64,000 bases of DNA from assembly GCA_918807975.1 (NCBI GenBank), contig OU964923.1, positions 6,696,001 to 6,760,000 of the forward strand. Direction: 5' to 3'. The translations under genes were made by a program, and so were the position numbers. Positions 50,708 through 61,697 of this stretch are shown here, piece after piece; within the stretch, counting starts at the first letter, position 1, and each line of letters begins with the position of its first letter. The notes beneath the pieces are model-generated. The model had not been told where the DNA came from. It made no database searches and saw only the letters and a program-made list of their open reading frames with translations. The DNA is from Aplidium turbinatum (lineage: Eukaryota > Chordata > Ascidiacea > Aplousobranchia > Polyclinidae).

Positions 50708-52253
50708 CAGTGCTTTTCAACCTTTAAAAACGAGGTTTGCACTTTTTTGTTTTTACACTTTATCCGCTCAAATCAAGCAGAGTTAGTTTGCAGCAATTTG
50801 CTTTCCTTATTTGTGGAACAATGGAGGGGTTCGTTCAATAAAATGATGCATCTATGCAATTTTAACGCCGATGCCAGATGCAATAGGTTGATCTGAATTC
50901 AACTGAGGGCACTTTTAAGAAACGTGACAGAAATTGTGTTTAATTAACAAAGACGAAAATTGATGTGCATGAAAAGAATAAGCAGTTTTTATTCAAATAT
51001 CGAAGCAGGCTAATGTTATTTTGTTTGCTGCTGAACATTTCTGGAAATTTCAGACCAGTTAGACTGTTAGACACAACTTCTTGCTCCGAAGCTTCCCGCA
51101 TTAGGTCGTCAATAGCGTCTTGCGAAGACAAAAACTCCTTTTTTTCGTTTTGATGTCAACTATATTGTACTAGTTTACTAAACCTCGTTTCAGTCAAATA
51201 GCCTAACTATAGTGGGAACTTGCACAAAAACTTTGTGTTCCGTATTTGAATCGCCAGATCTTTTTTAGATTTATCAACAGCTCCGACTCAAAATTCAATG
51301 TGTTTTCACAGTAAAAAAACGCTTGTTGACAAAGCCCTTTTTGAAAATAACACCAAAAGGGTTCAAAAATACCCAGCTTAGATTCTTATTCTAGTGATTG
51401 AGAAGATAAGCTTCAAAACTATGGAGCAAAATGTGCAACTGAGAGCTTTCTTATAGTTTGGTTTTTGAACCTTTATCTTCGGACTGACAAAGTCTCTGAT
51501 AGGTTATTCCTGGTAGTTTCGCATATTTGTAGAGTTTTTTTGACGCAGGGTCGCTTACCGAGATCGACAGAGTGAAGTTTTCGACTGTTGAAGTGTTGTT
51601 ACCGGGGAACTATTCCATCCACTATTTGCCACTGAATGGGGAAGAGCCCTGAAATGCGTCGCTCAGACGCACACCACGACAATGGAACCAGCGCCGCGTG
51701 ATCTTGAGTCCGGCGCTTAACCACTGGGCTAACGGGGCGAACTCGTTGCCTTGATAGGCTGCTTCAAGAGTCTTTTCTTTTTATGTAGGCTAGTTACGAA
51801 GGTCTGGAGTGCCTCAAATTATTCAGGTCGTAACTGCAAAGTATTCTTCCTAGTTTAAATTTTTTGCTTAAACCATAGAATTTTGTATATCGACTTAAAT
51901 GCATCAATTCCACATTTTTGGAGAGTGGTGTTGAGCTTATTGAGCATTCCAAATATGTCAATACCGCCCGGATTTAGAAGGACTTAGCTCCCAAAGAAAC
52001 TGCTTGTGCTCGAAAAAGTAGCGCTGATTCGACTCTGAGAATGTTCACTTGAGCACGGCGTCAGAAACATACGGCTATCGCTAACAATGCGTTAGTGTAT
52101 TAGGCTTATTTGAATTATTGCACATACGTAACAAAAAGAAAACAAAAAAAACAGGTAGAATTCTCATCCACCTCATCTGCACCACGTTTGTCGTCTTCGT
52201 CGCAATTTTTTATCCGCACAAGTGCGTACCATCCCACGGGTTGAAAAGCACTG
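50708..52253. mobile_element. hAT-type transposon carrying a SINE
   Basis: Ends CAGTGCTTTTCAACC / GGTTGAAAAGCACTG are inverted repeats, flanked by ATTTAAAC (50700-50707) and ATTTGAAC (52254-52261), 7 of 8 matching. SINE family A (51458-51739) sits inside. The minus frame at 50940-51131 is not recognisable as transposase, so the element is decayed or non-autonomous. Confidence 0.8.
51458..51739 (-). repeat. SINE family A copy nested in a hAT element
   Basis: Minus-strand full-length copy: head GCCCCGTTAGCCCAGTGG, TTAAGCGCCGGACTCAAGAT, B-box GCTGGTTCCATTGTCGTGG, tail TCCGAAGATAAAGGTTC. Younger than the hAT element that holds it. Confidence 0.82.
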
Positions 52254-52611
52254 ATTTGAACAAACGTTTATGCATACGCGAAGAGAAAATGCTGAGTATT
52301 TTCCTCAAACCTTGAAATCGCAAGCCATTGAAATCGCAAAACCATCAGCCAAGCAGGCATAGCTCTGTTTAAAACCGGCTATCTAAAGGAAGTCACAGTA
52401 GTTCAACAACAATGATTATTATCATAAAACTAACTTTTTCTAATGCGATTGAAAATCAGGATGTAGCTTAAAAGCAGTAGGGGGAAAATTGTCCCAAGCA
52501 CACAGAAATAAAATTTAATCTCCAAAGTTGCTTTTATTTGCGTCAAAATTCTAGCACTTGCATTAGCGATATGACTTGTCATTGTAGTCCAATTTATCTA
52601 AACAGTGAGAT

Positions 52612-54225
52612 GGCGCTCCCTTTCTAATCATGCAATCCCGGTTCGACTCTCAGCTTAAGTTGGTTGTTTAAAAACTCAGTTCACCTCTACCTAGGGCAGA
52701 GGTTCTTCAACTTTTTTATAACGCAAACCCCTTAAAAAAATGGATTTGCGTGGACCCCCTTTGTGACCTAGTCCGAGAAACTTTTTTGATTAGCATGAAT
52801 TGGATATAACGCAATAAAATTTAAATGAATTGGTAACAAAACTTATGTTTTTATTAAATTTAAGAAATAGCGAATGCGGATTATTTTTCAATATCTTCGA
52901 TTTAATCTCATTACTGTGAAGGACGGTGCATTAGTGCTGTTTCTTTTCAACAAAAACATGAAATTGTGGCTTCGTCTTTGATAAGGCAACACGCATGTCA
53001 TCCTTTGCATCCAACCGGTTTCGACTCTTTGTCTTGATAGTTGCCGATGATGAAAATCCTGACTCACATAAATATGCAGTCGCAAAAAGGATTATAGCAG
53101 CCATGGCTCTCTTTAGCCTACCAAAAGAGGATATGCTTGCGTCAACGAACTCCAAAAATCGCCAATACTTATCGAATTGAAGGACATTCTTAATGATCTC
53201 ATTGCCCTTAGTTCAATGAACTCATCTTTTGCAAGGTCATCATCACTGATAGATTCCAGTTCAACGAGGAAAGGGTAACGTACCCATGCTGTATTTTTAA
53301 TATCCTCGGCGGCTGAGCAGTAACCTTTGAAAGAGTTTTGCAATGCTTCCAAATGTTTACACATGTCTGTGTGCAGAGAAAGTGGGAGAGCATTACAAAC
53401 TGCAGTTCTATTTTGAAGCATCAATTCTTCCAACGTTGATAAATCAGAATACTTGTTAGTCTCCAATCTCCTTTTCTACAGAGATAAATTGTCCTGAAAA
53501 ACTTTAAGTTTTTCAGAAACGTCCATAGTTGTAACGGCAAGGCCATAACTAGAACGATTTACCTCATTGATATGAGTAAAAACATCCGCCAAGTAAGCTA
53601 ACCCTTGAATAAACTCTTCACTGTCAAACTGCTTTGAAAGTTCAATATTTTCGTCTCCTAGAAAAAAAGAAACTTCCATTCGAAGTTCAAATAAGCGCTC
53701 CAAAACTTGTCCCCTTGACAGCCAGCGAACTTATGTATTATAGAGGAGAACTTCATGTTCCGCTCCCATTTCTTGACATAACCTCTTAAATATTCGATGG
53801 TTCAAAGCACGAGCTCTGATAAAATTAACGATTTTCACACTACCAGACAAAATTTCTTTCAAGTTTGCTGGAAGAGTTTTCGATGCTAATGCATGGCGAT
53901 GTAAAAAGCAATGAGTAACGATGACCTGAGGAAAATCATCAGCGTTGTTTGAACTTAATCTCTTTTCTTTTGAAAAATTTATTCCATTTTTGAAATTATA
54001 CACTAAGATTTCGATTGGGTCTTTATGGACCCTCTAAAACTAGTCCGCGTACTTCTTGGGGGTCCATGGACCCCAGTTTAAGAACCCCTGACCTAGGGTG
54101 TAATGAATTGTGTGGGCAAAGTTGCTGGCGGAAAGGCGGGCGAGAGAAACGAACTGGCCACCCTACTCTCGTTAGTGCCGATGGCTGAGTAAATTTATCT
54201 TATTCCCCGATGCTTGGATTCTAGT
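52612..54225 (+). repeat. SINE family C copy split by a hAT transposon
   Basis: 5' part 52612-52696 (GAGATGGCGCTCCC, B-box CCGGTTCGACTCTCAGCTT, GTTCACCTCTACCTAGGG) and 3' part 54091-54225 (ACCTAGGGTGTAATGA, GCGGGCGAGAGAAACGAACT, CGTTAGTGCCGATGGCTGAG, TTCCCCGATGCTTGG) are collinear with the intact copy at 40352-40597. Confidence 0.85.
52697..54090 (-). mobile_element. hAT transposon with decayed ZBED5/SCAND3-like transposase
   Basis: Ends CAGAGGTTCTTCAAC / TTTAAGAACCCCTG with a perfect 8-bp target duplication ACCTAGGG (52689-52696 and 54091-54098) inside SINE C. The minus strand carries consecutive transposase pieces in order: 54003-53731 (THCFLHRHALASKTLPANLK), 53703-53476 (RLFELRMEVSFFLGDENIEL), 53466-53113 (HLEALQNSFKGYCSAAED) and 53155-52931 (FATAYLCESGFSSSATIKTK), the last matching the dimerisation region of transposases related to the ZBED5/SCAND3-type domesticated genes (recalled similarity). 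Frames are broken between pieces and the N-terminal part is absent: a dead, internally deleted copy of a plain DNA transposon. Confidence 0.9.
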
Positions 54226-55587
54226 ATGGGACTCACCTTAGCTTTCACCCCCTAGTTAATCTTACTTCTGTTTATGAAATACTTATTGACTGAGTTGATA
54301 AACCCACAGAGGACGTCCCAATGTATTTTAATGACGTATTAAAGTATTTTAGATATTGTAGAAGTCTTCTGTTAACGCAGAATAGACTTATGTGATGTGT
54401 GATGACCAATTGGCAAGGTTATTGCCAATGACCTTTCAGACCAGACCACTTGTATCTTCGACGAACCCTTCCGCTGCGAGGAGGGTGATTGAAGCTGGGT
54501 CATCCTCCGGACAACGCGATTGCAATGACTTCTAGCGATCGACAACTGCTATAAAGCTGAATTAGTATTTGTCTCTCTTTCTCCCTCTCTCTAATTAGAT
54601 AACAACCGGAGACTTAACGCAATGTCCTTGAAACTTGAAACTATCTGTAATTTTAGTGCATTCGAATAACTACAAAAATGTCATGCAAAGTTGTTCGCGT
54701 CTGCAAAATTCGACATTGTTGAAACTTGCTAATTAATGCTATTAGCTTATTTATGAGCAAATTAGGAATTTGTAAGACAGCAAGAACCAATTTGTTCATC
54801 TCAAATCTTTAAGAATCTGCTTTTAGAATCTCTACCAACTTGTAAGGTTTATTTTGTCAATTTTTCTTCAATCGTGATGACTTTCTTTTTAATCCTCTTA
54901 AAAACCAACCAGTCTCCGTCAAACTATCGGAAAATTATCAACATAAGTCATACAAAAACACCTCAGTTAATTTTGATTTACACATTGTCTATTTTGACGA
55001 TAAAAATAAAGGGGCTCAGGTTTACGCATAACATCGTTCAAGGACATGCGTGTGTGTTCTTATAAAGCTGTTTGTTTCAGCACAAATAGTATTTCACTTT
55101 GTGTCACTTTGAAATTGTAATGAGTTAGTTCGGACCGTGTGTCAATGTTTAGGGATATACAAACTATTTCATTTACAGTAAATTTGCGATACATTGTTGC
55201 TTGATATAATTTTACGGGCAAAAATATGACAAACGGTTTGTCAAAATTCCTCACCAGGAAAGCCAACTATTGAGAATGAATTCCGTTTATCAGAACATAT
55301 TCTGTAGCCTAACTTCATTTCTTCTTAGTTAATTGCCTGCACGCAATTCTTGGTAAAGTTGAACATTAAAATTATCTTGTCTTTAGAAAAGTGTGTAACA
55401 AACCATGAAAAACGACAGCCCAAACTTCCTGAGCTGTTTGTTAATTTCAATTGAAAACCTAGGCAGTGTTGCGTCTTGCATCTTTGTTGGCTTGAAGATG
55501 ATTCTACCAGGGAAATCAATAGCGTACAAGAAAGCGTAACTTCAGCCGTCTTAATTTTAAGAATGAAAGGTTCTCATTATGCTGAGT
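54226..55587. other. gene-free stretch
   Basis: AT-rich; no gene or repeat recognised. A short CT-rich run lies near 54570-54595. Confidence 0.4.
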
Positions 55588-55690
55588 AGAGTGGTCGGTT
55601 CCTTTCTCATGGCCACCTTTCCTTCAGCAAGGAAGTCGAACAAGGATTGCATGATTGGAAAGCGAGCGCCTTATCCGTTCCGCCATGGTT
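55588..55690 (-). repeat. SINE family C, internally deleted copy
   Basis: The head complement (ATGGCGGAACGGATAAGGCG, CTCGCTTTCCAATCATGC, CCTTGTTCGACTTCC) joins directly to the GAAAGGTGGCCATGAGAAAG body segment; the middle part is missing. Confidence 0.7.
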
Positions 55691-55719
55691 GTTAGAATGA
55701 GTAAGCTAGAATGATTGTG

Positions 55720-56185
55720 GGAATCTTCATTTTCAGACTGAGAAATCATTTTTAGAAGTTTAATCTTGCATAGCCTATATAGACAATATTGCATAGCCTA
55801 ATTGGAGAGGCTTTGAACTACTGACGCAGGCTCCGCCACCGAAATTGACAAGGTGACGTTTCTGCTTCTTTGTAAAGCGCTGTTCTTGGTAGGCCATGAA
55901 CTTTTGTCTTCTTCGCCACCCTGAGGGTCGAGGGGCTCAGCCATTTTACCATAGGCTACTTAGGCAGTGGCGGCGACTCAGTCTCGATGTTTGGGCAGGT
56001 GTCCTGCAGTCATTGAGTTAATTCATTATTCAGTTCACACAGACCACGTTGTTTGACAATTACTCTGTTCACTAGTTGTCGCTGTGGAGGACTCTTCTTG
56101 AAATGCTTTGCTCAAGCTCGCAAGCAACACAGACAATTGAGCGCTTTTACGTTCACAGAGTCGAGCACCTAACCAACTAAATTAT
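55720..56185 (-). repeat. old, expanded SINE family A copy
   Basis: Landmarks TTGACGCAGG-like (CTGACGCAGGCTCCGCCACC), AAGGTGACGTTTCTGC, then, about 150 bp further on, CACTAGTTGTCGCTGTGGAG and GAAATGCTTTGCTCAAGC are in family A order on the minus strand but more spread out, implying insertion or heavy decay. Confidence 0.45.
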
Positions 56186-56474
56186 CGAAGTTTATTTTCA
56201 AAGTGATTGATATAGACCTAGGCCTAATGTTTTACAAAATAGCCTATATTCCGTTATTACCTGATACAAACTTTGCTACCTTTCCGATTTAATAGCTACC
56301 AAAACCATTTTATCTTTTTCTATTAAGACAAACATTTTTCTAGATATAAAAATTCGTCTGTCTACGGTAGGTTAAACAAATCAGGCTATAGAAAAAACAT
56401 ATTCTAGTCACCACAGTTCCATCCAATCCCTGGTTCCGTCGAAGGAAAACTGGGATAAAATGTATGAAGTAGAC

Positions 56475-56742
56475 CAGTGTTTTTCAACCTTTTTTGAATC
56501 ACTGAACACTTTAGGCTAATCGTTAAAATAATCTTGTGGAACACCAAACGAAATTTTACAATAATGCAATAAAATAAACAACTCAACAACAATTTACTTT
56601 TTGTCAGTGCGATATCTGGGCCTGTTTAGATGTTCACAAAATTGATGTTCGGCCTGAAATTGCAAGACAAACGCGAAGCTCTTGTGATTTTCTTGCTCTT
56701 GTGAACACCAGCGCTCCGCGGAACACCGGTTGAAAATCACTG
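56475..56742. mobile_element. short non-autonomous hAT-type element
   Basis: 268 bp, ends CAGTGTTTTTCAACC / GGTTGAAAATCACTG with a perfect 8-bp target duplication AAGTAGAC (56467-56474 and 56743-56750). GGAACACC motifs lie near both ends. No coding. Confidence 0.9.
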
Positions 56743-57034
56743 AAGTAGACTACAATAGCCTGTATGTCTACAAGAAAAGTCATTAGTTTTAACTAAAGGA
56801 GTCCACGGGTTTTCCAAAAAAATTTGTTGACAGATTTTACTTCGTTTAACTTTCAAATTTTGCCTCGTTTAGTCGCTTTTTGCGATCAGTTTGCATAACT
56901 GAAAATGTAGACGTGGAAAATTTGAAGTCTAACCTAATCGAAGTCGATTTGTGCTTTGTCTCTTAGTGCCATCCTCGAATGTTTGAGTATTCCATTCTTC
57001 ATTGAAGTGTGATGGAATGGTAAAGTTACTTAAG

Positions 57035-57240
57035 ACCACTTTTCATTAAGCGGCACCTGGTGGCAGAATGGGTTTCGCAAGTTTGAAAGCAGCGCGCTAT
57101 TCCTACCGCTACAATATGCCAACAATGCGGCGCTAGTCGCTACCTCTCGACAAAAAGTAACACGCTACCGGCTACCGCTGCTCGGATCAAAAGTAACGTA
57201 GAGCACGCTACGGTAGGCTACTTTTGTTTTGAGCTGACAT
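57035..57240. repeat. fragment with repeated TACCGCTAC / GCTACGGTAG motifs
   Basis: The start (57040-57075, TTAAGCGGCACCTGG) resembles a SINE A fragment. It is followed by a cluster of GCTACC/GTAGCG words and AAAAGTAAC repeats, resembling subterminal regions of a hAT element; the outer ends and target duplication were not found. Confidence 0.35.
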
Positions 57241-57604
57241 TAGGAAACTATTCTAGTATCTTTGTAAAGTCAAAATGACCTTAAATACGAATGACATCAC
57301 GTTTCAGTACTAGGCTACATTTGCTTGCATTAGGCTTAGGCTACCATTTAAAGGTATAGGCTGCAAAGTCAGGTTTTCAAGACTCAGGTCAACTACGAAG
57401 TCTGTGACGTATTAATATAGGCCTACAGCTTCCATTTTCAAATACTGTTGCAGTGGAAGTTGAAAAATTAAATTCTTAGAATTTTGCAATTTTTGGGATC
57501 GATTTACCCAAACAAGCATCGGTTTATATCTGAGAAAAATATGAAAACCATTTTTTCCTGAGAAAACGCCTGACAACCTCTTATATTTAACTCACTCTGC
57601 TTTT

Positions 57605-57893
57605 TAAAGGTAGCTTAGTGGTAACGCGCCTGGCTCAAGATCACGCGGCGCTGGTTCGATTATCGGGATTTGCGCTTGAGCAACACATTTCAGGACTGCT
57701 CTATATTTAGCGGCACCTAGTGAATGGAATCATTCTCCCGCAACAACACTTCAATAATCGGAAAACTTCACTCTGCCAATCTCGGTAAGCGGTCCTGCGT
57801 AAAGAGCCTCTACAATTATGTGAAAATACCAGGAATAACCTATCAAAGGCTTTGTCAGTCAGAGGGTAAAGATTCAAAACCAAACCAAACCAG
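57605..57893 (+). repeat. SINE family A copy
   Basis: Plus-strand, near full length: AGGTAGCTTAGTGGTAACGC, CTGGCTCAAGATCACGCGG, B-box GCTGGTTCGATTATCGGG, TTTAGCGGCACCTAGTGAAT, CGGAAAACTTCACTCTGCC, tail AGGGTAAAGATTCAAAACC. The first few head bases are altered. Frames on either strand here are repeat artefacts. Confidence 0.85.
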
Positions 57894-58725
57894 CTTCGCA
57901 TTCCGTGGGATAGCCTGCTTTTAGAAACTCCTGCCAAAAATATCAAAATCTTTCCAAACATGTGTAACATCTAAATCAAATAGTGATGGTAAAAATACTG
58001 TTGATTGACTATTAACAATTTCTGCCTTTTCATATTCCGCTAAAATAGCCCAATTTTGTTTGAGAAAATAGAAAACTAACATTCACCCTTTTTAACACAA
58101 GAACACTTTTGTTAGTTATGATCGATGTTGAAAAATTTTTTGTAAAATATTCTTGTGTATTTTATCTTTTAGATTCTTTTTCGTTTGGTTTAGCGCCACA
58201 GCACGTCCTACAACTAGGCCTATATAGCCTACATCACTTAATAGGCTATATAACATAAATAGGCTACATAAATAAATACATTGGTAGTGGTGTTGGTACT
58301 AGGATGACATCGATATTACCACAGGGTCAACGAAGTTAGCTGCTACCCTCATACAAAAAAAAAACATTGAAAAAAGAGGCAACAACAACAAGAGTAGGCT
58401 ACGGTACCCTACAACTTTTAAAAGGGTTTCTACAGATGTGTTGTTGCCATTGGGCCATTCCCCCCCTTAAAAATGTTTTAGTAGTTAACGACGTAGATTA
58501 AAGCATTTAATATGTTTTGAATTGCACTGTCAAAGCAATTAACAATGTTGTTCTATAGACTAAGCCAATACGAAAGACATAGCCCAGTCCACCTACCCCA
58601 CCCCAGGTAGGCCTATGCCAATGCAGCATAGTGTTCTGTAAGCCTATTATAGTGAGAAAGAAATGGATAAAGTCTAAACTAAAACCATACTGGGATATCA
58701 TGAAGACGTCTGGGATATCAATGGC
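57894..58725. other. gene-free stretch
   Basis: AT-rich; rich in TAGGCCTA, TAGCCTA and TAGGCTA words (two TAGGCCTA between 58215 and 58615). No gene recognised. Confidence 0.4.
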
Positions 58726-59241
58726 CAGTGGCGTAGCCAGGCGGGGGGGGGGGGGGGGGGGTTTGGGGGTTACAACCCCCCCTTTGGCACGCGTGTGACG
58801 TCACGATATTGAAAATGATGCTTTCAGTCTCTTTATGCTTGGGAATGATGCTTTCAGTCTAAAACAAACTTGCCTAATTTTAAACAAAACATTAAAAGAG
58901 CGAGTTTTGCCAATACCAAACATTCAAACATCTCAGCCAGGAATTAGCAACAAGAAAACATAAAAGACTTAGCTTTATTTCCGAAAAATGCCGAAGAAAA
59001 CATGATCTTATCCTTTTGCTATGCCACCGGACAGCACCATTTTACAGGAATATTTATACCCACATTTTTGTTGAAAATGCTCTCAGAATGCACCAAATTC
59101 AAAGTAACTTTTCAAAATTTTCTGGGGGAGGCCCCCCAGACCCCCCGCCGCTGGGTGTCGTCTTAGGTGAAAACGCCGTCGGGCTTCGCCGCCGGTCGTC
59201 AATGGCCCCCCTCCCTTGAGAAAATCCTGCGTACGCCACTG
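58726..59241. mobile_element. CAGTGGCGTA-type inverted-repeat element
   Basis: Ends CAGTGGCGTAGCCAGG / CCTGCGTACGCCACTG are imperfect inverted repeats with GC-rich subterminal regions (a 19-base G run at 58743-58761; GGGGGAGGCCCCCCAGACC at the other side). A 14-bp direct repeat GATGCTTTCAGTCT occurs at about 58818 and 58848. Flanks do not give a matching target duplication. Frames such as 59016-59219 (GGGPPDPPPLG) are repeat sequence. Confidence 0.65.
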
Positions 59242-59500
59242 TCTACAAGTATGCGAAACTGCCACGATTACGCTCTCAAGCAGGCTTTTCCCAGTCCGGG
59301 GATAAATATTCAATCAAATATCAATCAATCATTAGGGAAATTTTTGTTTCGTCTCAAAAATGTTTTTTTTTTTTGTTCTCAGACAGCTACTAACTTCCTG
59401 CCATGCGTCAAAAGCCTCTGTAAGTATGCGTAACTACCAGGAATAACATCAAGGCTTTGTTAGTCCGAGGATAAAGATTCAAACCCAAAACCAATCCAGC
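59242..59500 (+). repeat. SINE family A 3' fragments (two tails)
   Basis: Two successive 3' parts: 59242-59310 (TCTACAAGTATGCGAAACTG, AGTCCGGGGATAAATATTC) and about 59405-59495 (GCGTCAAAAGCCTCTGTAAG, TAACTACCAGGAATAACATC, AGTCCGAGGATAAAGATTC). Confidence 0.65.
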
Positions 59501-60252
59501 TAGGTTTCAACAAGCAAAAACTTCAATCCGTCGATTGTAGAACTCATAGCCTACCTGTTTATTTGATTTGAAGCATCTACAATTAAGCAAAAAATGCCAG
59601 AATTTAGCTTATAAAGAAGCTTTTTTAGTTTGAGCATTCATATTCATTCAATTAAAAGACACAGCTTCACTCCAAGAATATTGAATGAATTGAATTAAAA
59701 AAGTTTTAATCCGGCAACTCTTGCCAACGTGTTTTCTGGTGCATCAGCTGAAGTCAGTCAGCTGTATCATGTTTCCAAGTTGGTTGCCAGATAGAAATTT
59801 TTTTCCAATTATGGTTGGGGAAATGAATGTGCTGTGAAGAAAATCTGTGACATCGCTGACTAAACTTAAGAAGAACGTATGTTTTTTTTTCTTTAAACTA
59901 CATTTTAATGCAGTTAAAATTAATAAAATTTGTACAAAGTTGAAGTTGGTTTGTTGCGGAAATTTACTGGTGAACATCTGACAACACTGTTACTACGCAA
60001 CTTTTGGATCATGTATTTAGTTTACTACCCACAGTACCACAACGCCCACAAGACCAAAAACATAGGCAGAGCATCAGTGCCAGCAAATTAGCAATTCCAG
60101 CAACTAAAGTGGTATGGAATTGGTGAATGCATTTTTTTCATGTGAAAGTGATGTACTTAATAATAAAGCTTTTGTAGAGAATTTGCTGTGTTGAACCATA
60201 CAATTGTTGATTTACTGAAGTAAGGTATGGTATCATAGTGTTTTTGTTCTTA
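59501..60252. other. gene-free stretch
   Basis: AT-rich; no gene or repeat recognised. Confidence 0.4.
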
Positions 60253-61100
60253 TTATTCAGATTTCAGGGCATGTGATGAAAAACCAGGTGTGTGTACGGT
60301 AGCTTCGTCCAGTTCTGTTGTGCCTTGCACTTCATATGGCACCTTGTAAATGGAACATTCAAGAACGACATGGTCAGCAGTTTGTTCCTCTTCGCCACAT
60401 TTGCAGGCTGACTTATCCGGGTGTAACCTAGATTTCATCTTCACCCCCGGAAAAGATCCATAAAAAAAATACAACAGAGCCAAAATTGCTAATCGGAGTT
60501 GCCGCAAACATTTCAAATTTTTTCCCTTGAAAAGATTGAGAGAAAAAAATACAGAAGCCCCGAAATTGCTGATCAGAGTTGCCGTTGTCGAAACAGTTGA
60601 CCACACCAAGTATCTTGAAACAATCGTTGATAAACCAAACCTCACTTTTGGGTTAAGGTTATTTTGATAAACCGAATCTCATTTTCGGTTTAGAGTTAGG
60701 GTTATTTTGAAATTAGATTGTAGCCCCTCCATTACAAACGATCACGAGCTGCCACAATGGAATGATCTATTTACTTCCAACTAACCTTTCTAGATAAAAT
60801 TACAAAGAAAAAGTCACACTTAGTTTGTGGTGGCCCATAAAAATTCAAGAGGAAAATTTTAAAATGTTTGCAGAAACTCTGATCAGTGACTTCGGCTTTG
60901 TTCTATTTTTTCTCCCGGTGTTTTTAAGGGTTGAAATAGGTTGCATCCGACTTGTGCATAATAAAAGCGACTGACTCTTGTTCGAATCCTATTGAGCTTG
61001 ACCCAAGTTGGCCGGGGCAGGTCCATACCAGAGGGTGCTCCACTGGGTATTATAAGGTATAAAACGATGGAGTTTGGTATCAGTGGCACAACATGCTGTG
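60253..61100 (-). pseudogene. LINE ORF2 C-terminus, interrupted by a non-coding insertion
   Basis: Minus strand. The upstream part (about 61045-60950) reads DLPRPTWVKLNRIRTRVSRF, like the segment after the reverse transcriptase/RNase H region of Jockey/R1-like LINEs. The downstream part (about 60429-60253) reads SACKCGEEEQTADHVVLECS, the C-terminal CxCG...H...C zinc knuckle. The two are separated by about 500 bp with inverted ends (about 60430-60950), inferred to be a later MITE insertion because the LINE reading resumes in the expected domain order. Only the last ~100 residues of the ORF2 remain. Confidence 0.65.
60430..60950. mobile_element. MITE-like insertion within the LINE relic
   Basis: The left side GCCAAAATTGCTAATCGGAG and TTGCCGCAAACATTTCAAA is matched in inverse by TTTAAAATGTTTGCAGAAAC and TCTGATCAGTGACTTCGGC on the right; the outer parts CACCCCCGGAAAAG / CTCCCGGTG also pair. 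GTTGCCG units repeat twice at the left. Exact ends and target duplication were not resolved. Confidence 0.5.
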
Positions 61101-61697
61101 TTCCAAGTGTCTTCCATGTAATATGCTGCACTGGTGGTATGATCACTGAATGGTTGTAATAATTCTAGAGGGCAGCTAATACAAAAGGGTGTCTTGACTT
61201 TAATTGGAAGATCAAGCTTACAGCAACTGGTCAGGATCTTTTGCCCTTTTATCCCATTGGGACAATGTTTCCTATTTTTCTTTTTATTTGTGCTCCAAAT
61301 ATTTAGTTAATAATTAATAGTTCATGGCTCACCACATGCCGTAAAATTTGGATGTGAGAATTTTTTTAAACTTTGAAAATGTAATACAAAAACAGGCAAT
61401 TTGTTTTTTAATCAGATATTATATATGCTCTTGTAATTTGGCTACAGGATTTGAAAATTTTAGCTCTGTTATGACACAACACACCAACAGCTTTCTTCAA
61501 AACAGGTACGGTATGCTGCTTGAACTTCACATAACTAGTGTTGGAAAAGCAGATTAACATAGCTACCTAGCTCAAAGTGGTATTAATTTGTATTAATTAG
61601 AGCAGTTGTGCCTGATTCTGAATATGATAAGTAAGCACAGCTGCTCTAAAACAATACAAATTGACTTTGCTTACAAAAATGTTGAGCAACATGGATC
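61101..61697. other. gene-free stretch
   Basis: AT-rich; no gene recognised. The frame at 61348-61557 has no known domain. Confidence 0.4.

Noticed and set aside
59016-59313. Proline/glycine-rich small proteins
   Set aside because: Frames are translations of the GC-rich end of the CAGTGGCGTA element on both strands.
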